A stretch of DNA of 64,000 nucleotides, taken from assembly GCA_964508715.1 (NCBI GenBank), contig CAZDUX010000001.1:186001-250000 (forward strand), written 5' to 3'. Under the pieces are notes generated by a model. The model was not told the DNA's origin and ran no database searches. It was given only the letters and a program-made list of their open reading frames with translations. Of this stretch, positions 55,346-64,000 are shown piece by piece. This stretch comes from JAKALX01 sp964508715 (GTDB lineage: Bacteria; Chloroflexota; Dehalococcoidia; Tepidiformales; Tepidiformaceae). Both the position numbers and the translations under genes were made by a program. Position 1 is the first letter of the stretch, and each line of letters opens with the position of its first letter.

Positions 55346-56515
55346 ATGGATTTCCACGACTCGCCCGAACACGCGGCCTTTCGCGCTGAGCTCAAGCAGT
55401 TCCTTTCAGCCAACCTCCCGGCCGGGGACTGGGATATGCGTAATGACCGCGACCATATCTCTCCCGAGCAGGCGGAGTTCACCCGTCAGTTTCGCAAGAA
55501 ACTCGCCGCCCAGGGGTGGCTCGCCATGGGCTGGCCGGAGAAGTTTGGCGGCGCCGGCGCCAGCTATATGACCCAGACCGTCTACATGGAGGAGATGAGC
55601 GGCGCCGGAGCTCCCGGGGCTTACGACCAGGGAGTGTGGCTCGCCGGGCCGGCTCTAATGATGCATGGGACGAAGGAGCAACAGGACCGCTGGTTGCCAG
55701 CCATGCGCACGGCCGACGTCCAGTGGTGCCAGCTTTTCAGTGAACCTGGTGCTGGTTCCGACCTTGCCGCGCTTCAAACACGGGCCGTCCGCGATGGGGA
55801 TGAGTACATCCTGAATGGGCAGAAGATCTGGACGAGCGGAGCTTCGGGGGCCGACTGGGGCATCCTCCTCGCGCGCACCGATCCGAACGCACCGAAGCAC
55901 CGCGGCATCAGCTACTTCATGCTCGACATGCGGACCCCCGGGGTCACCGTGCGGCCTCTCGTCAACATGATGGGTAGTGAGCATTTCACCGAGGTCTTCC
56001 TTGAAGATGTCCGGATTCCGCGGGATTGCCTCATCGGCGAGGAGAATCGCGGGTGGTATATCGCCACCACTACCCTCGACCAGGAGCGGAGCTCCATTAA
56101 TCGCGTCGTCATGACTCGCTCGACGCTGTATGCACTGGCCGACTGGGTAAGGGCCCAGCCTGGCATGCGGCAGCGAACGGAGATTCGGCATGAGCTGGCA
56201 GAGAGAGCACTCGAGTTCGAGATCGGCCGCTGGCTCTGCTATCGCGTTGCTGAAATGCAGAGCAAGGGGCTTGTCCCGAACTCGGAGGCATCGGTTTCGA
56301 AAGTGTTCGGTACCGAACTCCAGCGGCAGATGGGAATCACGGGCGTGCGCGTGCTCGGAATGGCGGCACAGGTCGAACCGCCGTCGAAGTACGCGCCGCT
56401 CAGGGGTCGAGTCGAGCGTTGGGCGCTCGCCGCACCGAGCTACACGATTGCCGGCGGCACGAGTGAAGTGAACCGGAACATCATCGCGACGCGTGGCCTC
56501 GGTTTGCCGCGCTGA
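55346..56515 (+). CDS. Acyl-CoA dehydrogenase
   Basis: A 389-aa FAD enzyme that introduces the alpha-beta double bond in acyl-CoA. The N-terminal helical domain starts 'MDFHDSPEHAAFRAELKQFL'; the FAD/substrate loop is 'WCQLFSEPGAGSDLAALQT', followed by 'GQKIWTSGA' and the C-terminal 'YTIAGGTSEVNRNIIATR'. The ATG at 55346 matches the family start; an ATG at 55328 is an alternative. It stands alone in its direction, so the acyl chain is not indicated by context. Confidence 0.92.
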   Translation: MDFHDSPEHAAFRAELKQFLSANLPAGDWDMRNDRDHISPEQAEFTRQFRKKLAAQGWLAMGWPEKFGGAGASYMTQTVYMEEMSGAGAPGAYDQGVWLAGPALMMHGTKEQQDRWLPAMRTADVQWCQLFSEPGAGSDLAALQTRAVRDGDEYILNGQKIWTSGASGADWGILLARTDPNAPKHRGISYFMLDMRTPGVTVRPLVNMMGSEHFTEVFLEDVRIPRDCLIGEENRGWYIATTTLDQERSSINRVVMTRSTLYALADWVRAQPGMRQRTEIRHELAERALEFEIGRWLCYRVAEMQSKGLVPNSEASVSKVFGTELQRQMGITGVRVLGMAAQVEPPSKYAPLRGRVERWALAAPSYTIAGGTSEVNRNIIATRGLGLPR

Positions 56516-56524
56516 CTTGCAGGC

Positions 56525-57541
56525 TCAGGCCTCGCGCTCGACCAGATAGCGGGCGATAGCCCGAAACTGCATGCGCCGTTCGTCGTCGAGCGCGAGCCCG
56601 GCCAGCAGCCGGTCAGCCTCGTTGGCCTGCTCTCGCGCCCGTTCTCGGCAGGCCTCGCTTGCGCGTGCCCCTTCGAGTGCTTCGATCACGCGCTGCACAT
56701 CATTGGGATCGATCGTTGGGGCACCGTAGACGGCTCGGATGATTGGCCCGGCCTGTGCATCATTCATTCCGTGCACGATGGGTAAGGTCTTCTTCCGGCG
56801 GGTAATGTCATTCCTGTTCGACTTACCGGTTACCTCGGGGTCTCCCCAGAGTCCCAGGTAGTCGTCGTGAGACTGGAAGGCAGCGCCGACATGCGCACCC
56901 CACCGCCCGACGATGGCCGATTCCTCCGCGCTTGCGCCGGCAAGAATGGCGCCTATCTCGAGGGGTGCCGCCAGGAGTGCACCGGTCTTACCAGCGACCA
57001 TGTCCAGGTATTCGCCGACGGTCACCTGTTCACGTGATTCGAACGCCAGGTCGTCCCATTGCCCCGCGATCATGCGTTCGATGGCGTGGTTCAGCACGGC
57101 AAGTGCGGCAAGCCTGCGCCCGGCGTCACCTGGCGCGCCTGTCAGTGCCGCCACGGCCCTGGTGTAGATGAAATCACCGACATTGATTGCCTGCGCCGCT
57201 CCGAATCGCGCGTACGTGGTCGGCCGGTGGTGCCGCTCCATGTCATGGTCCTGGATCTCGTCGTGGACGAGCGAGAAGTTGTGGACCAGCTCGACGGCCA
57301 CCGCTCCCGGCATTGCATCCTGGATATCAGCACCGAAGGCTTCGGCGGCGAACAGACAGAGGGCGGGCCGTATCCGCTTGCCGCCGGTACGTGCCGGGCG
57401 GCCGGCCTCATCCTCCCAGCCCATGACATACCGTGCCGCTGCTACGAGTTGTGAACCGTCGGCCCCGATCGCCAGGCGCAGTGCATCCTCGAGAGCATCG
57501 CGATGACGGCTGAGAATTCCCGGAGCAGACAGGATGGTCAC
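56525..57541 (-). CDS. Polyprenyl diphosphate synthase (geranylgeranyl type)
   Basis: A 338-aa trans-prenyltransferase that chains isopentenyl units. The first aspartate-rich motif is 'HDEIQDHDMERHHRP' (DExxD form) and the second is 'DDYLGLWGDPEVTGKS', as in actinobacterial geranylgeranyl synthases. 'GGKRIRPALCLFAAEAF' and 'KTGALLAAPLEIG' are conserved. GTG start, 9 bp after dxs on the same strand, so it is supplied by the same MEP pathway. Product length not certain. Confidence 0.92.
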   Translation of the reverse strand: MTILSAPGILSRHRDALEDALRLAIGADGSQLVAAARYVMGWEDEAGRPARTGGKRIRPALCLFAAEAFGADIQDAMPGAVAVELVHNFSLVHDEIQDHDMERHHRPTTYARFGAAQAINVGDFIYTRAVAALTGAPGDAGRRLAALAVLNHAIERMIAGQWDDLAFESREQVTVGEYLDMVAGKTGALLAAPLEIGAILAGASAEESAIVGRWGAHVGAAFQSHDDYLGLWGDPEVTGKSNRNDITRRKKTLPIVHGMNDAQAGPIIRAVYGAPTIDPNDVQRVIEALEGARASEACRERAREQANEADRLLAGLALDDERRMQFRAIARYLVEREA

Positions 57542-57550
57542 GCCGCGATT

Positions 57551-59473
57551 CTAAGCGGAAACGAAGGCCGGCTGTGACCCGGCGTGAGAACCCCGCGCCT
57601 GCAACGCTTCGAGTGTCCGGGAGGCGATGCCAGCAGCGTCAAGCTGGTAGATGCGGCGCATGGTGGTCTGTGGGCCGTGATCGACGATGGCGTCCGGCAT
57701 CGCAAGGCCAACCAGCCAGCGGTCGGCGAGCCCGTGTTCGGCAAGCAGGTCGAGAACGCCCTCGCCGAACCCTCCAGCGAGTACATTCTCTTCAGCGGTG
57801 ACAATGCCGCCGGTCTTGCGGGCCATGTGCACGAGGAGTTCGGCATCGAGCGGCTTGGCGTAGCGGGCGTTCACGACAGCAGCCTCAATGCCATGCTCCT
57901 CCAGGATGTCGGCTGCCTTCTGGCATTCGGCCACGGTGACGCCGAATCCGACAAGCGTCACGTCCTTGCCCTCTCGCAGGACCTCACCGCGGCCAACGGG
58001 GATAGCCTGCATTGGCAGATCTGTTGGAGCACCCGGCCCCGTACCCCGGGGGAAGCGGACAGCAAAAGGATGGTCGTGCTGGACGCCCGTGTAGAGGAGG
58101 TCGCGAAGTTCGCGTTCATCCTTCGGCGCCGCAACCACCATATTCGGCAGACAGCGCAGGTAGCTGATGTCGATGAACCCCTGGTGGGTCTTGCCGTCGT
58201 CGCCGACGAAGCCTGCGCGGTCGAGCGCGAAGACCACCGGGATATCCTGTACAACGACATCGTGGACGACCGAGTCGAACCCACGCTGAAGGAACGTGCT
58301 ATAGATTGCAGCGATCGGCCGTATTCCCTGGGTTGCAAGGCCGGCGGCGAACGTCACGGCATGCTGCTCGGCGATTGCGGTATCGAACACACGCTCCGGG
58401 AACTTCCGTGCAACTGGTGTGAGACCTGTGCCCTCGAGCATGGCTGCAGTGATTGCGACGACCCGAGGGTCATCCTCCATGATCTCTGCCGTCGCCTGGG
58501 CGAAGACCTGGCTGTACGTCGGGGGTGGCGGAGGAGCGTCCGGGGCGGCTGGTTTCTTGAGCCAGTAGGTTCCGCTATGGCTTTTCACGGGGTCGGCCGC
58601 CGCCTCGGGAATACCATGGCCTTTCTCTGTCAGGATATGGAGGAGGACCGGCTTTCCGCGAACCTTCTTGATAGCTTCGAGTGTCGCTTCCAGCTCGTGG
58701 ATGTCGTGGCCGTCGATCGGTCCGTAATACTCGAATCCGAACTGCTCCCAGAAGCTCGCCGGAACGAGGAGGTCACGCATTGACGCCTTGACGCGCTTGG
58801 CCCCCTGCCACATCTGTTTGCCGAGGGGGATGTGCTCGACCATCGTGCCAATCTCACGCTTGGCGTTTCGATACATCGGGTCGACTCGAAGCTTGTTCAC
58901 GTTCCGGCTGAGTGCCCCAACATTCGCGGAGATCGACATTGCGTTGTCGTTCAACACCACGATCATGTTGGTCCCCATGTGTCCGACATGGTTCATCGCT
59001 TCGAGTGCCATACCCGCGGTCATCGCCCCATCGCCAACCACCGAGACGACCTGGTAGTCCAGGCCACTCATGTCGCGGGCCACTGCCATACCCGCACCTG
59101 CACTGATCGCTGTCCCGGCATGGCCGGCTCCGAACGCATCGTGCGTGCTCTCGACCCGGTCCGCGAAGCCCGAGAGACCCTGGAACTGGCGAATAGTCGA
59201 CATCCGGTCGCGACGGCCTGTCAGTATCTTGTGGACATAGACCTGGTGGCTGACATCCCAGAGGATCTTGTCGTTTGGGGTTTCGAACTGGCGGTGCAGC
59301 GCGATCGATAGCTCCACAACACCCAGGTTCGATGCGAGATGGCCGCCACCCCCAATGCACTCCACGGTCTCGACGAGGAACTGGCGGATCTCAGCCGCAA
59401 GTACGTTCAGTTGTTCGTACGTAAGCGCGCGGATGTCCCGGGGTGAATCGATGTGGTCGAGCAGTCGCGACAA
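57551..59473 (-). CDS. dxs: 1-deoxy-D-xylulose-5-phosphate synthase
   Basis: A 640-aa thiamine-diphosphate enzyme for the first MEP-pathway step, from pyruvate and glyceraldehyde 3-phosphate. Motifs: 'GGGGHLASNLGVVELSIALH', 'WDVSHQVYVHKILTGR', the TPP site 'GDGAMTAGMALEAMNHVG' through 'LNDNAMSIS', and the transketolase-like half with 'FDTAIAEQHAVTFAAGLA'. Two TTG codons are possible starts; 59473 leaves a 6-nt gap after 'aaggag', while 59479 would be adjacent to it. In operon with the prenyl synthase. Confidence 0.95.
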   Translation of the reverse strand: MSRLLDHIDSPRDIRALTYEQLNVLAAEIRQFLVETVECIGGGGHLASNLGVVELSIALHRQFETPNDKILWDVSHQVYVHKILTGRRDRMSTIRQFQGLSGFADRVESTHDAFGAGHAGTAISAGAGMAVARDMSGLDYQVVSVVGDGAMTAGMALEAMNHVGHMGTNMIVVLNDNAMSISANVGALSRNVNKLRVDPMYRNAKREIGTMVEHIPLGKQMWQGAKRVKASMRDLLVPASFWEQFGFEYYGPIDGHDIHELEATLEAIKKVRGKPVLLHILTEKGHGIPEAAADPVKSHSGTYWLKKPAAPDAPPPPPTYSQVFAQATAEIMEDDPRVVAITAAMLEGTGLTPVARKFPERVFDTAIAEQHAVTFAAGLATQGIRPIAAIYSTFLQRGFDSVVHDVVVQDIPVVFALDRAGFVGDDGKTHQGFIDISYLRCLPNMVVAAPKDERELRDLLYTGVQHDHPFAVRFPRGTGPGAPTDLPMQAIPVGRGEVLREGKDVTLVGFGVTVAECQKAADILEEHGIEAAVVNARYAKPLDAELLVHMARKTGGIVTAEENVLAGGFGEGVLDLLAEHGLADRWLVGLAMPDAIVDHGPQTTMRRIYQLDAAGIASRTLEALQARGSHAGSQPAFVSA

Positions 59474-59617
59474 CGCCAACTCCTTGGTCTCGCCAACAGT
59501 AGGCCACAGCCGCTGGCAAAGCTCGGTGTGGGGGCTTACCGGAAGGGGAACCCAGCTTAAATCGCAACGTAGCCGGGCCTCATTTGAGGGTCAAGGCGGG
59601 AGCCACCATCTCCGTTG

Positions 59618-60811
59618 CTATACGAAGGTGACCGGCGCCAGGGGCATCCGGATGGTGAATGTTGACCCGGCGCCCGGCGCCGACTCCACCGAGACGCGAC
59701 CACCGAGAGCTGTCACCAGGTCTCGCACGATTGCAAGGCCCAGGCCGTTTCCGCCGCGCTGGCGTGATCGTGCCTTATCGGCCCGGTAGAAGCGGTCGAA
59801 AATCCGCTCCCGGTCTTCTGGTGAGATACCAGGACCATGATCGATGACGTCGATCCGTGCCTCGCCCGGTAGCCGGCTCACGCGGATGACGACGTCACTC
59901 CCGTCGTTGCTGTACTTCACGGCGTTGTCAGTCAGGTTGAAAACACAGCGGTAGAGGAGGTCGGCATTCGTTTCGACCTCGATCCCATGGAGGCCCTCCG
60001 TGCGGATCGTGATTGAACGCGACGCCGCCAGCGGGCCCAGCTGATTCCCAACTTCATGGCTAATTGCGGCGATATCGACCGGCTCACGGTCGAGTTGCTC
60101 CGGATCGCTCGTTGTAAGCAGCAGCAGGTCCTCGCTGAGCCGTGTCAGCCGGGCCGTCTGGACCTTCACGGTCTCGATGAGATCGCGGAAGTCCTCGGTC
60201 GTAGCGTCGGGGTCCGACTCGGTGACCTCGATGTTGGTGCGAATCGCAGCCAGCGGAGTACGGAGTTCGTGGGATGCATCCTGCACGAACTGGCGTTGCT
60301 TCTCGAACGACTGCTCGAGCCGGTCGATCATTGAATCGAACGTCTGAGAGAGCGCCCAGAGCTCGTCTTCGGGACCTTCGTGGTTGATGCGCTGCTTGAG
60401 ATTCGTCGCGCTGATCTCCGACGCCACCCGTGTGATGTCTCGCACCGGCCGGAGCATCATCCCGGAAAGGACGTAGCCGCCGATTCCCGAAGCCGCTGCG
60501 AGACCAACGACTGCGAGGAGCGACCAAGTCCGCAGCCGGTCCAGGTTGTCGGAATAGATCTGCTCCTCTGCCTGCTTCAGGACTCCGCGGGTCGTCAGCA
60601 CAGGCTGAAAGCCGCTGATCGCATTACCCGGCCCGCGGACGGGCTGCCACTCTACATCGTTCACACCCTCGAGCTGGTAAGCGATGATATCCGGCTGGTC
60701 GAGGCGCGCGGCCAGGTTCAGGGCAACAACGAACGCCACGCCAAAGACGAGCAGCAAGCTCGAATACCACACGGTGAGCCGAAAGCGCACCGTGAGTGCG
60801 AAAGCGGGCAT
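59618..60811 (-). CDS. Sensor histidine kinase
   Basis: A 397-aa membrane kinase. Two membrane helices (about 14-32 and 95-120) flank an external domain. A HAMP linker follows ('MLRPVRDITRVASEISATNL'), then HisKA with 'DASHELRTPLAAIRTNIEV' and the ATPase boxes 'LTDNAVKYS', 'DHGPGISPEDRERIFDRFYR' and 'GGNGLGLAIVRDLV'. An ATG at 60811 lies 9 nt from 'ggtggag'; another at 60817 is closer. It follows its response regulator by 16 bp. Confidence 0.92.
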   Translation of the reverse strand: MPAFALTVRFRLTVWYSSLLLVFGVAFVVALNLAARLDQPDIIAYQLEGVNDVEWQPVRGPGNAISGFQPVLTTRGVLKQAEEQIYSDNLDRLRTWSLLAVVGLAAASGIGGYVLSGMMLRPVRDITRVASEISATNLKQRINHEGPEDELWALSQTFDSMIDRLEQSFEKQRQFVQDASHELRTPLAAIRTNIEVTESDPDATTEDFRDLIETVKVQTARLTRLSEDLLLLTTSDPEQLDREPVDIAAISHEVGNQLGPLAASRSITIRTEGLHGIEVETNADLLYRCVFNLTDNAVKYSNDGSDVVIRVSRLPGEARIDVIDHGPGISPEDRERIFDRFYRADKARSRQRGGNGLGLAIVRDLVTALGGRVSVESAPGAGSTFTIRMPLAPVTFV

Positions 60812-60827
60812 GCGCATGTGCTCCACC

Positions 60828-61490
60828 CTAGAGGACGTAGCCCTTGCCACGAATGGTCTCGATCAGTTGCTCTTCAAAGCCCTCGTTGAGCTTGCGGCGA
60901 AGGTTGTTCATGTGAACCTTCACAGTCTGAGTAAATGGGTTCGCGTGCTCATCCCAGATGTGCTCGAGGAGCTCCTCCTGGGGGACGGCGCGGCCCTCGT
61001 TTCGAGCAAGGTAATAAAGGAGCGCGAACTCCTTCGGCGTGAGGTGGATGTCGCGCCCGTCGCGTTTTACCCGGTTGGTGTTGGGGTCGAGTTCGAGACC
61101 TCGCGTATTGAGGACGGGCTCGCGAAGGCCGCCCTCACGGCGTGTTACCGCGCGGATGCGCGCCTTCAGCTCACTGAAAGCGAACGGCTTCACGAGGTAG
61201 TCATCGGCCCCCATATCGAGGCCTTCGATGCGTTCCTTGATGGTGCTGCGAGCGGTGAGCATGATGATGCCCCCGCCGAAGCGGTCCTCGCGCAGCCGCC
61301 GGCAGACTTCGAGCCCGTCGACACGTGGCAGATTGAGGTCAAGGCAGATGACGTCGTAATTGTTGACGCTCGCCTTTTCAATGGCCTCTGCGCCATCGTT
61401 GGCGATGTCAACTGCATAACCTTCTTTGATCAGGCCTTTTTCGAGTGCACTCGCAATGGCCTCTTCGTCTTCAACGACAAGCACGCGCAT
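60828..61490 (-). CDS. OmpR/PhoB-family response regulator
   Basis: A 220-aa regulator, first gene of the second two-component pair. Receiver: acidic 'VVEDEEAIAS', phospho-acceptor D51 in 'VICLDLNLPRVDGLEV', 'MLTARS' and 'DDYLVKPFAFSELKARI'. Winged helix: 'HLTPKEFALLYYLARNEGR' and 'VKVHMNNLRRKLNEGFE', ending 'IETIRGKGYVL'. A 'gggag' ribosome site precedes the ATG. Targets unknown. Confidence 0.94.
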   Translation of the reverse strand: MRVLVVEDEEAIASALEKGLIKEGYAVDIANDGAEAIEKASVNNYDVICLDLNLPRVDGLEVCRRLREDRFGGGIIMLTARSTIKERIEGLDMGADDYLVKPFAFSELKARIRAVTRREGGLREPVLNTRGLELDPNTNRVKRDGRDIHLTPKEFALLYYLARNEGRAVPQEELLEHIWDEHANPFTQTVKVHMNNLRRKLNEGFEEQLIETIRGKGYVL

Positions 61491-61963
61491 GGTGCATGAG
61501 CTCCCTGGGGATATAGAACCAAGGTAGCCCGGCTGTTCCGAAGCGAAGGTAAAGATGAATCCCGATCATGACGCATTCGCGCCTTCGGCCACTACGCGGC
61601 GCGCCGGGATTGAGGGCGATGGTAGGGCACTCGTGGCTGGCACCCTACGGGGGAGGCGTGCCGAATCCGGATACTGGTGACGGTGTGGTGCGGTCGGCTT
61701 CCGCAACCGATGGTGTTGTGGCGACGAAAGCGCTCCGCCACGATGGCGGCGATCACGGACACCGCACTCCCAATGAGGAAGAGGTCGAAAGCGGCGGTAA
61801 GCAGCGGGTGGACCATGTCAGCACATCCGTTCGATTGGTGAGAAGAGACTAGGCGCACGGATGTTCTGGTGTCAACACATCTGTTCTAAAGTCGTCAACA
61901 GGTGTCGCGATCCACTCGTGTATACTGCCGCCCCGAAGGCGAGATGCCGCTACCGGAGGGCGG
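61491..61963. other. Divergent intergenic region with one possible small gene
   Basis: 473 bases between the response regulator (minus) and the ComM-like gene (plus). A possible minus-strand frame 61592-61816 is listed separately. A 'tatact' -10-like box lies at 61921-61926, 38 bp before the ComM-like start, without a good -35. Nothing else is evident. Confidence 0.6.
61592..61816 (-). CDS. Possible small membrane protein, 74 aa
   Basis: The frame starts 'MVHPLLTAAFDLFLIGSAVS' and continues a single hydrophobic helix ('VIAAIVAERF'), then a basic, Pro/His-rich tail. The membrane segment and its basic flank look real, but no ribosome site precedes the ATG and the tail could be non-coding. It would be read toward the response regulator, ending 101 bp before it. 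Confidence 0.3.
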   Translation of the reverse strand: MVHPLLTAAFDLFLIGSAVSVIAAIVAERFRRHNTIGCGSRPHHTVTSIRIRHASPVGCQPRVPYHRPQSRRAA

Positions 61964-63499
61964 ATGCTGGCGAAGGTCTACAGTTGCGCACTGATCGGCC
62001 TCGAGGGTGAGCTGGTCGAGGTCGAGGTTGACATCGCCCGTGCCGAGATGCCCAACACCACCATCGTCGGGCTCCCCGATACGGCCATTCAGGAATCTCG
62101 CGAGCGGGTTCGTGCGGCGATCAAGAATGGGGGGCTCACCTGGCCGTTCAACAGCCGTATCGTCGTGAACCTGGCCCCGGCCGACCTCCGCAAGGAGGGG
62201 CCGGCGTACGATCTGCCGATCGCAGTCGGGATGCTCGCAGCGAGCGGACAGGTTGTCGGCGTCTTCGAAGATGCCGTCTTCATGGGTGAACTTTCGCTGG
62301 ACGGCGACGTCCGCCCGGTTCACGGTGTCTTGCCCATGGTCGCGCTGGCGAAAGCACGGGGGAAGACACGCGCGTTCGTCCCCGCCGGGAATGCCCCCGA
62401 GGCTGCCCTCGTCTCAGGGATCACGGTCTATCCGGTCAGTTCACTGGCATCGCTCGCATCGCACCTCCTTGATGCGGTACCTATCGACCCGGTGCCCGCG
62501 GGCACGGGCGCCACGCAGCCGGAGTTGTACCGTGGGACGGACTTCGCCGACATCGTTGGCCAGGAGCATGTAAAGCGGGCGCTCGAGGTAGCGGCCTCCG
62601 GCGGCCATAACGTCATAATGCGTGGGCCACCAGGAAGCGGGAAAACGCTCCTTGCCCGGGCCGTCCCATCGATCCTGCCGGCGATGTCGACCGAGGAGGC
62701 GTTGGAGGTGACGCGGATCTATAGCGTTGCCGCACTTCTCCCGGCCGGCTCCGGGCTGGTAACCACGCGACCGTTTCGCGCACCACACCACACCATTTCC
62801 CATGCCGGCCTTGTGGGTGGAGGCACCGTGCCGCGGCCAGGCGAGATCACCCTTTGCCACCGGGGTGTGCTCTTTCTCGATGAGCTGCCGGAGTTCGGCC
62901 CGCAGGTGCTCGAGGTGTTACGACAGCCGCTTGAAGACCGGACCGTGACCATCAGCCGGGCGCGGATGTCTGTCACGTTCCCCGCGAATTTCTCCCTCAT
63001 CGCGGCGATGAACCCCTGCCCGTGTGGCTACTACGGCGATTCGTCGCACGAATGCAGCTGTGCGCCGTCGGCTGTGTCGCGTTATCAGCGGCGCATCTCG
63101 GGCCCGCTGCTCGACCGGATCGACCTGTTCGTGGACGTTCCCCGAGTGGCCTACGAAAAGCTGGCTTCGACGGCGAAGGGAGAACCATCGGCGGCTGTGG
63201 CCGAGCGAGTACGGCGGGCGCGCGAAATCCAGCGGGCGCGGTTCGCGGGCGACGGCTTTGGTGGCGTCACGCTCAACTCCGACATGAATGCCTCACAGGT
63301 TCGCGACTTTGCACAGACGCAGATGAGCGAAGGCGCGGGGAAGCTGCTGCGGGTGGCGGTCGAACAGCTCAATCTCTCCGCGCGGGCGTTTCACCGCGTG
63401 CTCAAGCTGGCCCGAACGATTGCCGACCTCGGCGGCAGCGAGGGCATCGAGCAGGCGCACATCGCCGAGAGCATCCAGTACCGCGAGCGCGGCGACTGA
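61964..63499 (+). CDS. YifB/ComM family Mg-chelatase-like AAA+ ATPase
   Basis: A 511-aa protein of the ComM family, a helicase that promotes branch migration during natural transformation in Haemophilus and Vibrio. It starts 'MLAKVYSCALIGLEGELVEV' with the Lon-protease-like fold ('MPNTTIVGLPDTAIQESRER', 'LNLAPADLRKEG' type sequence near residue 65). The ATPase has Walker A 'GPPGSGKTLLARA', Walker B 'VLFLDELPEF' and the C-terminal 'LSARAFHRVLKLARTIADL'. A 'ggaggg' ribosome site lies 4 nt before the ATG. Confidence 0.94.
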   Translation: MLAKVYSCALIGLEGELVEVEVDIARAEMPNTTIVGLPDTAIQESRERVRAAIKNGGLTWPFNSRIVVNLAPADLRKEGPAYDLPIAVGMLAASGQVVGVFEDAVFMGELSLDGDVRPVHGVLPMVALAKARGKTRAFVPAGNAPEAALVSGITVYPVSSLASLASHLLDAVPIDPVPAGTGATQPELYRGTDFADIVGQEHVKRALEVAASGGHNVIMRGPPGSGKTLLARAVPSILPAMSTEEALEVTRIYSVAALLPAGSGLVTTRPFRAPHHTISHAGLVGGGTVPRPGEITLCHRGVLFLDELPEFGPQVLEVLRQPLEDRTVTISRARMSVTFPANFSLIAAMNPCPCGYYGDSSHECSCAPSAVSRYQRRISGPLLDRIDLFVDVPRVAYEKLASTAKGEPSAAVAERVRRAREIQRARFAGDGFGGVTLNSDMNASQVRDFAQTQMSEGAGKLLRVAVEQLNLSARAFHRVLKLARTIADLGGSEGIEQAHIAESIQYRERGD

Positions 63500-63552
63500 G
63501 TGGAGCAACCCGTGCGGCTAACCCCGCGCTTCGCTACGATGGATGACTACGG

Positions 63553-63627
63553 GCCCCCGTAGCTCAGCGGATAGAGTGTCGGCCTCCGGAGCCGAAGGCA
63601 CAGGTTCGAGTCCTGTCGGGGGTACCA
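63553..63627 (+). tRNA. tRNA-Arg(CCG)
   Basis: Acceptor 'gcccccg'/'cgggggt', D stem 'gctc'/'gagt', anticodon stem 'tcggc'/'gccga' with loop 'ctccgga' (anticodon CCG), T arm 'acagg ttcgagt cctgt', encoded CCA. It decodes CGG. Confidence 0.95.
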
Positions 63628-63651
63628 GCCCACCAATTGAGCGACAGCAGC

Positions 63652-64000
63652 CTACCCATTCGGGACGATGACCGCGCGTCCCCGGATCTTGCCGTCGTGC
63701 AAGAGCTGGTAGGCGTGTGGCGCCTCGTCGAGACTGAAGGTCTCTACCTCAACCGAGATCTGGCCGCGCCGCGCGAGTTCGAGCACCTCGATGAGCTCGG
63801 CCCGTGAGCCCCAGTAGGGAGAGCGCACGGCGACATCCCAGGCGGTTGTGAGGAATCCAACGGGAAGAGCACCCCCGCCGATACCGACAATCGAGACATC
63901 GCCTTCTACGGCTGCTGATGCGCCCGCGATCTCCACGGTTGGTTGCATGCCAACAAAGTCGAAAACGGCGCTCGCTCCCAGGCCACCCGTCAGCTCCCTG
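63652..64000 (-). CDS. Zinc-type alcohol dehydrogenase, C-terminal part (truncated by window edge)
   Basis: The last ~115 residues of a medium-chain dehydrogenase/reductase. The frame is open to the window edge. Visible are the Rossmann-half elements 'GASAVFDFVGMQPTVEIAG', 'GDVSIVGIGGG', 'SPYWGSRAELIEVLELARRG' and the typical closing 'LHDGKIRGRAVIVPNG'. The zinc ligands and NAD motif lie beyond the window. Substrate unknown. Confidence 0.9.
   Translation of the reverse strand, partial: RELTGGLGASAVFDFVGMQPTVEIAGASAAVEGDVSIVGIGGGALPVGFLTTAWDVAVRSPYWGSRAELIEVLELARRGQISVEVETFSLDEAPHAYQLLHDGKIRGRAVIVPNG

Noticed and set aside
55027..55389. Plus-strand frame before the acyl-CoA dehydrogenase
   Set aside because: No ribosome site, runs into the dehydrogenase gene in another frame, and has shadow-like Arg/Pro/Cys composition.

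Overview
The window is a dense stretch of GC-rich bacterial chromosome (roughly 60-65% G+C by eye), with about 50 protein genes, four tRNAs and one SRP RNA. I see no phage, transposon, CRISPR array or integrase. The gene mix suggests a free-living, probably aerobic member of the Chloroflexota, perhaps of the Dehalococcoidia/Tepidiforma type. It includes glutamate synthase, paired class III CoA-transferases, an aa3-like terminal oxidase, the MEP isoprenoid pathway, TreY/TreZ trehalose synthesis, a long SRP RNA with an Alu domain, and OmpR-type two-component systems. The taxonomic call is inference; no 16S gene is present.

Layout. 1-7.7 kb, mostly + strand: the 3' end of gltB, gltD, a divergent serine acetyltransferase, hflX, and two overlapping class III CoA-transferase genes ending at a strong terminator. 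7.8-14.2 kb, - strand: mutS2-rarA, three small uncharacterised genes packed behind them, and a membrane protein with two tandem cupredoxin domains. 14.3-25 kb, + strand: accC-accB, SRP RNA, a YabE-like 3D-domain protein, rsmA, ispE (the Firmicute-like yabE-ksgA-ispE order), a small membrane protein, a PHP phosphoesterase, a Na+/Ca2+ exchanger-like protein and a Lon-like protease. 25-25.4 kb: tRNA-Leu, tRNA-Arg and tRNA-Val. 25.7-35.6 kb: glycogen debranching enzyme, MFS exporter and fumarase on +, converging on treY-treZ on -, with a small unreported ORF upstream of treY.

35.8-41 kb: an unusually AT-rich intergenic island with a 16-bp palindrome, then a 1432-aa multi-PAS/GAF histidine kinase and its response regulator. 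41-46 kb: pyruvate:ferredoxin oxidoreductase translationally coupled to a dihydroorotate-dehydrogenase-like gene. 46-50.6 kb: threonine dehydratase (-), a YqgE homologue, an ABC importer of the nitrate/sulfonate/thiamine-precursor type, and a 32-codon membrane-peptide ORF. 50.6-54.6 kb, - strand: the cytochrome oxidase cluster coxB-coxA-cox4-coxC plus a membrane-anchored cupredoxin-like protein. 55-64 kb: acyl-CoA dehydrogenase, dxs plus a prenyl synthase, a second two-component system, a ComM-like AAA+ protein, tRNA-Arg(CCG) and a truncated alcohol dehydrogenase.

The genes serve nitrogen assimilation (GltBD), isoprenoid supply (Dxs, IspE, prenyl synthase), storage glucan to trehalose conversion (GlgX, TreY, TreZ), acyl-CoA metabolism (AccBC, acyl-CoA dehydrogenase, CoA-transferases) and respiration. 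The most unusual locus is the oxidase cluster. Its subunit I has the A2-type YSHPxVY motif but appears to lack the K-channel lysine, carries two extra N-terminal membrane helices, and is encoded with a cupredoxin-like protein rather than a cytochrome c.
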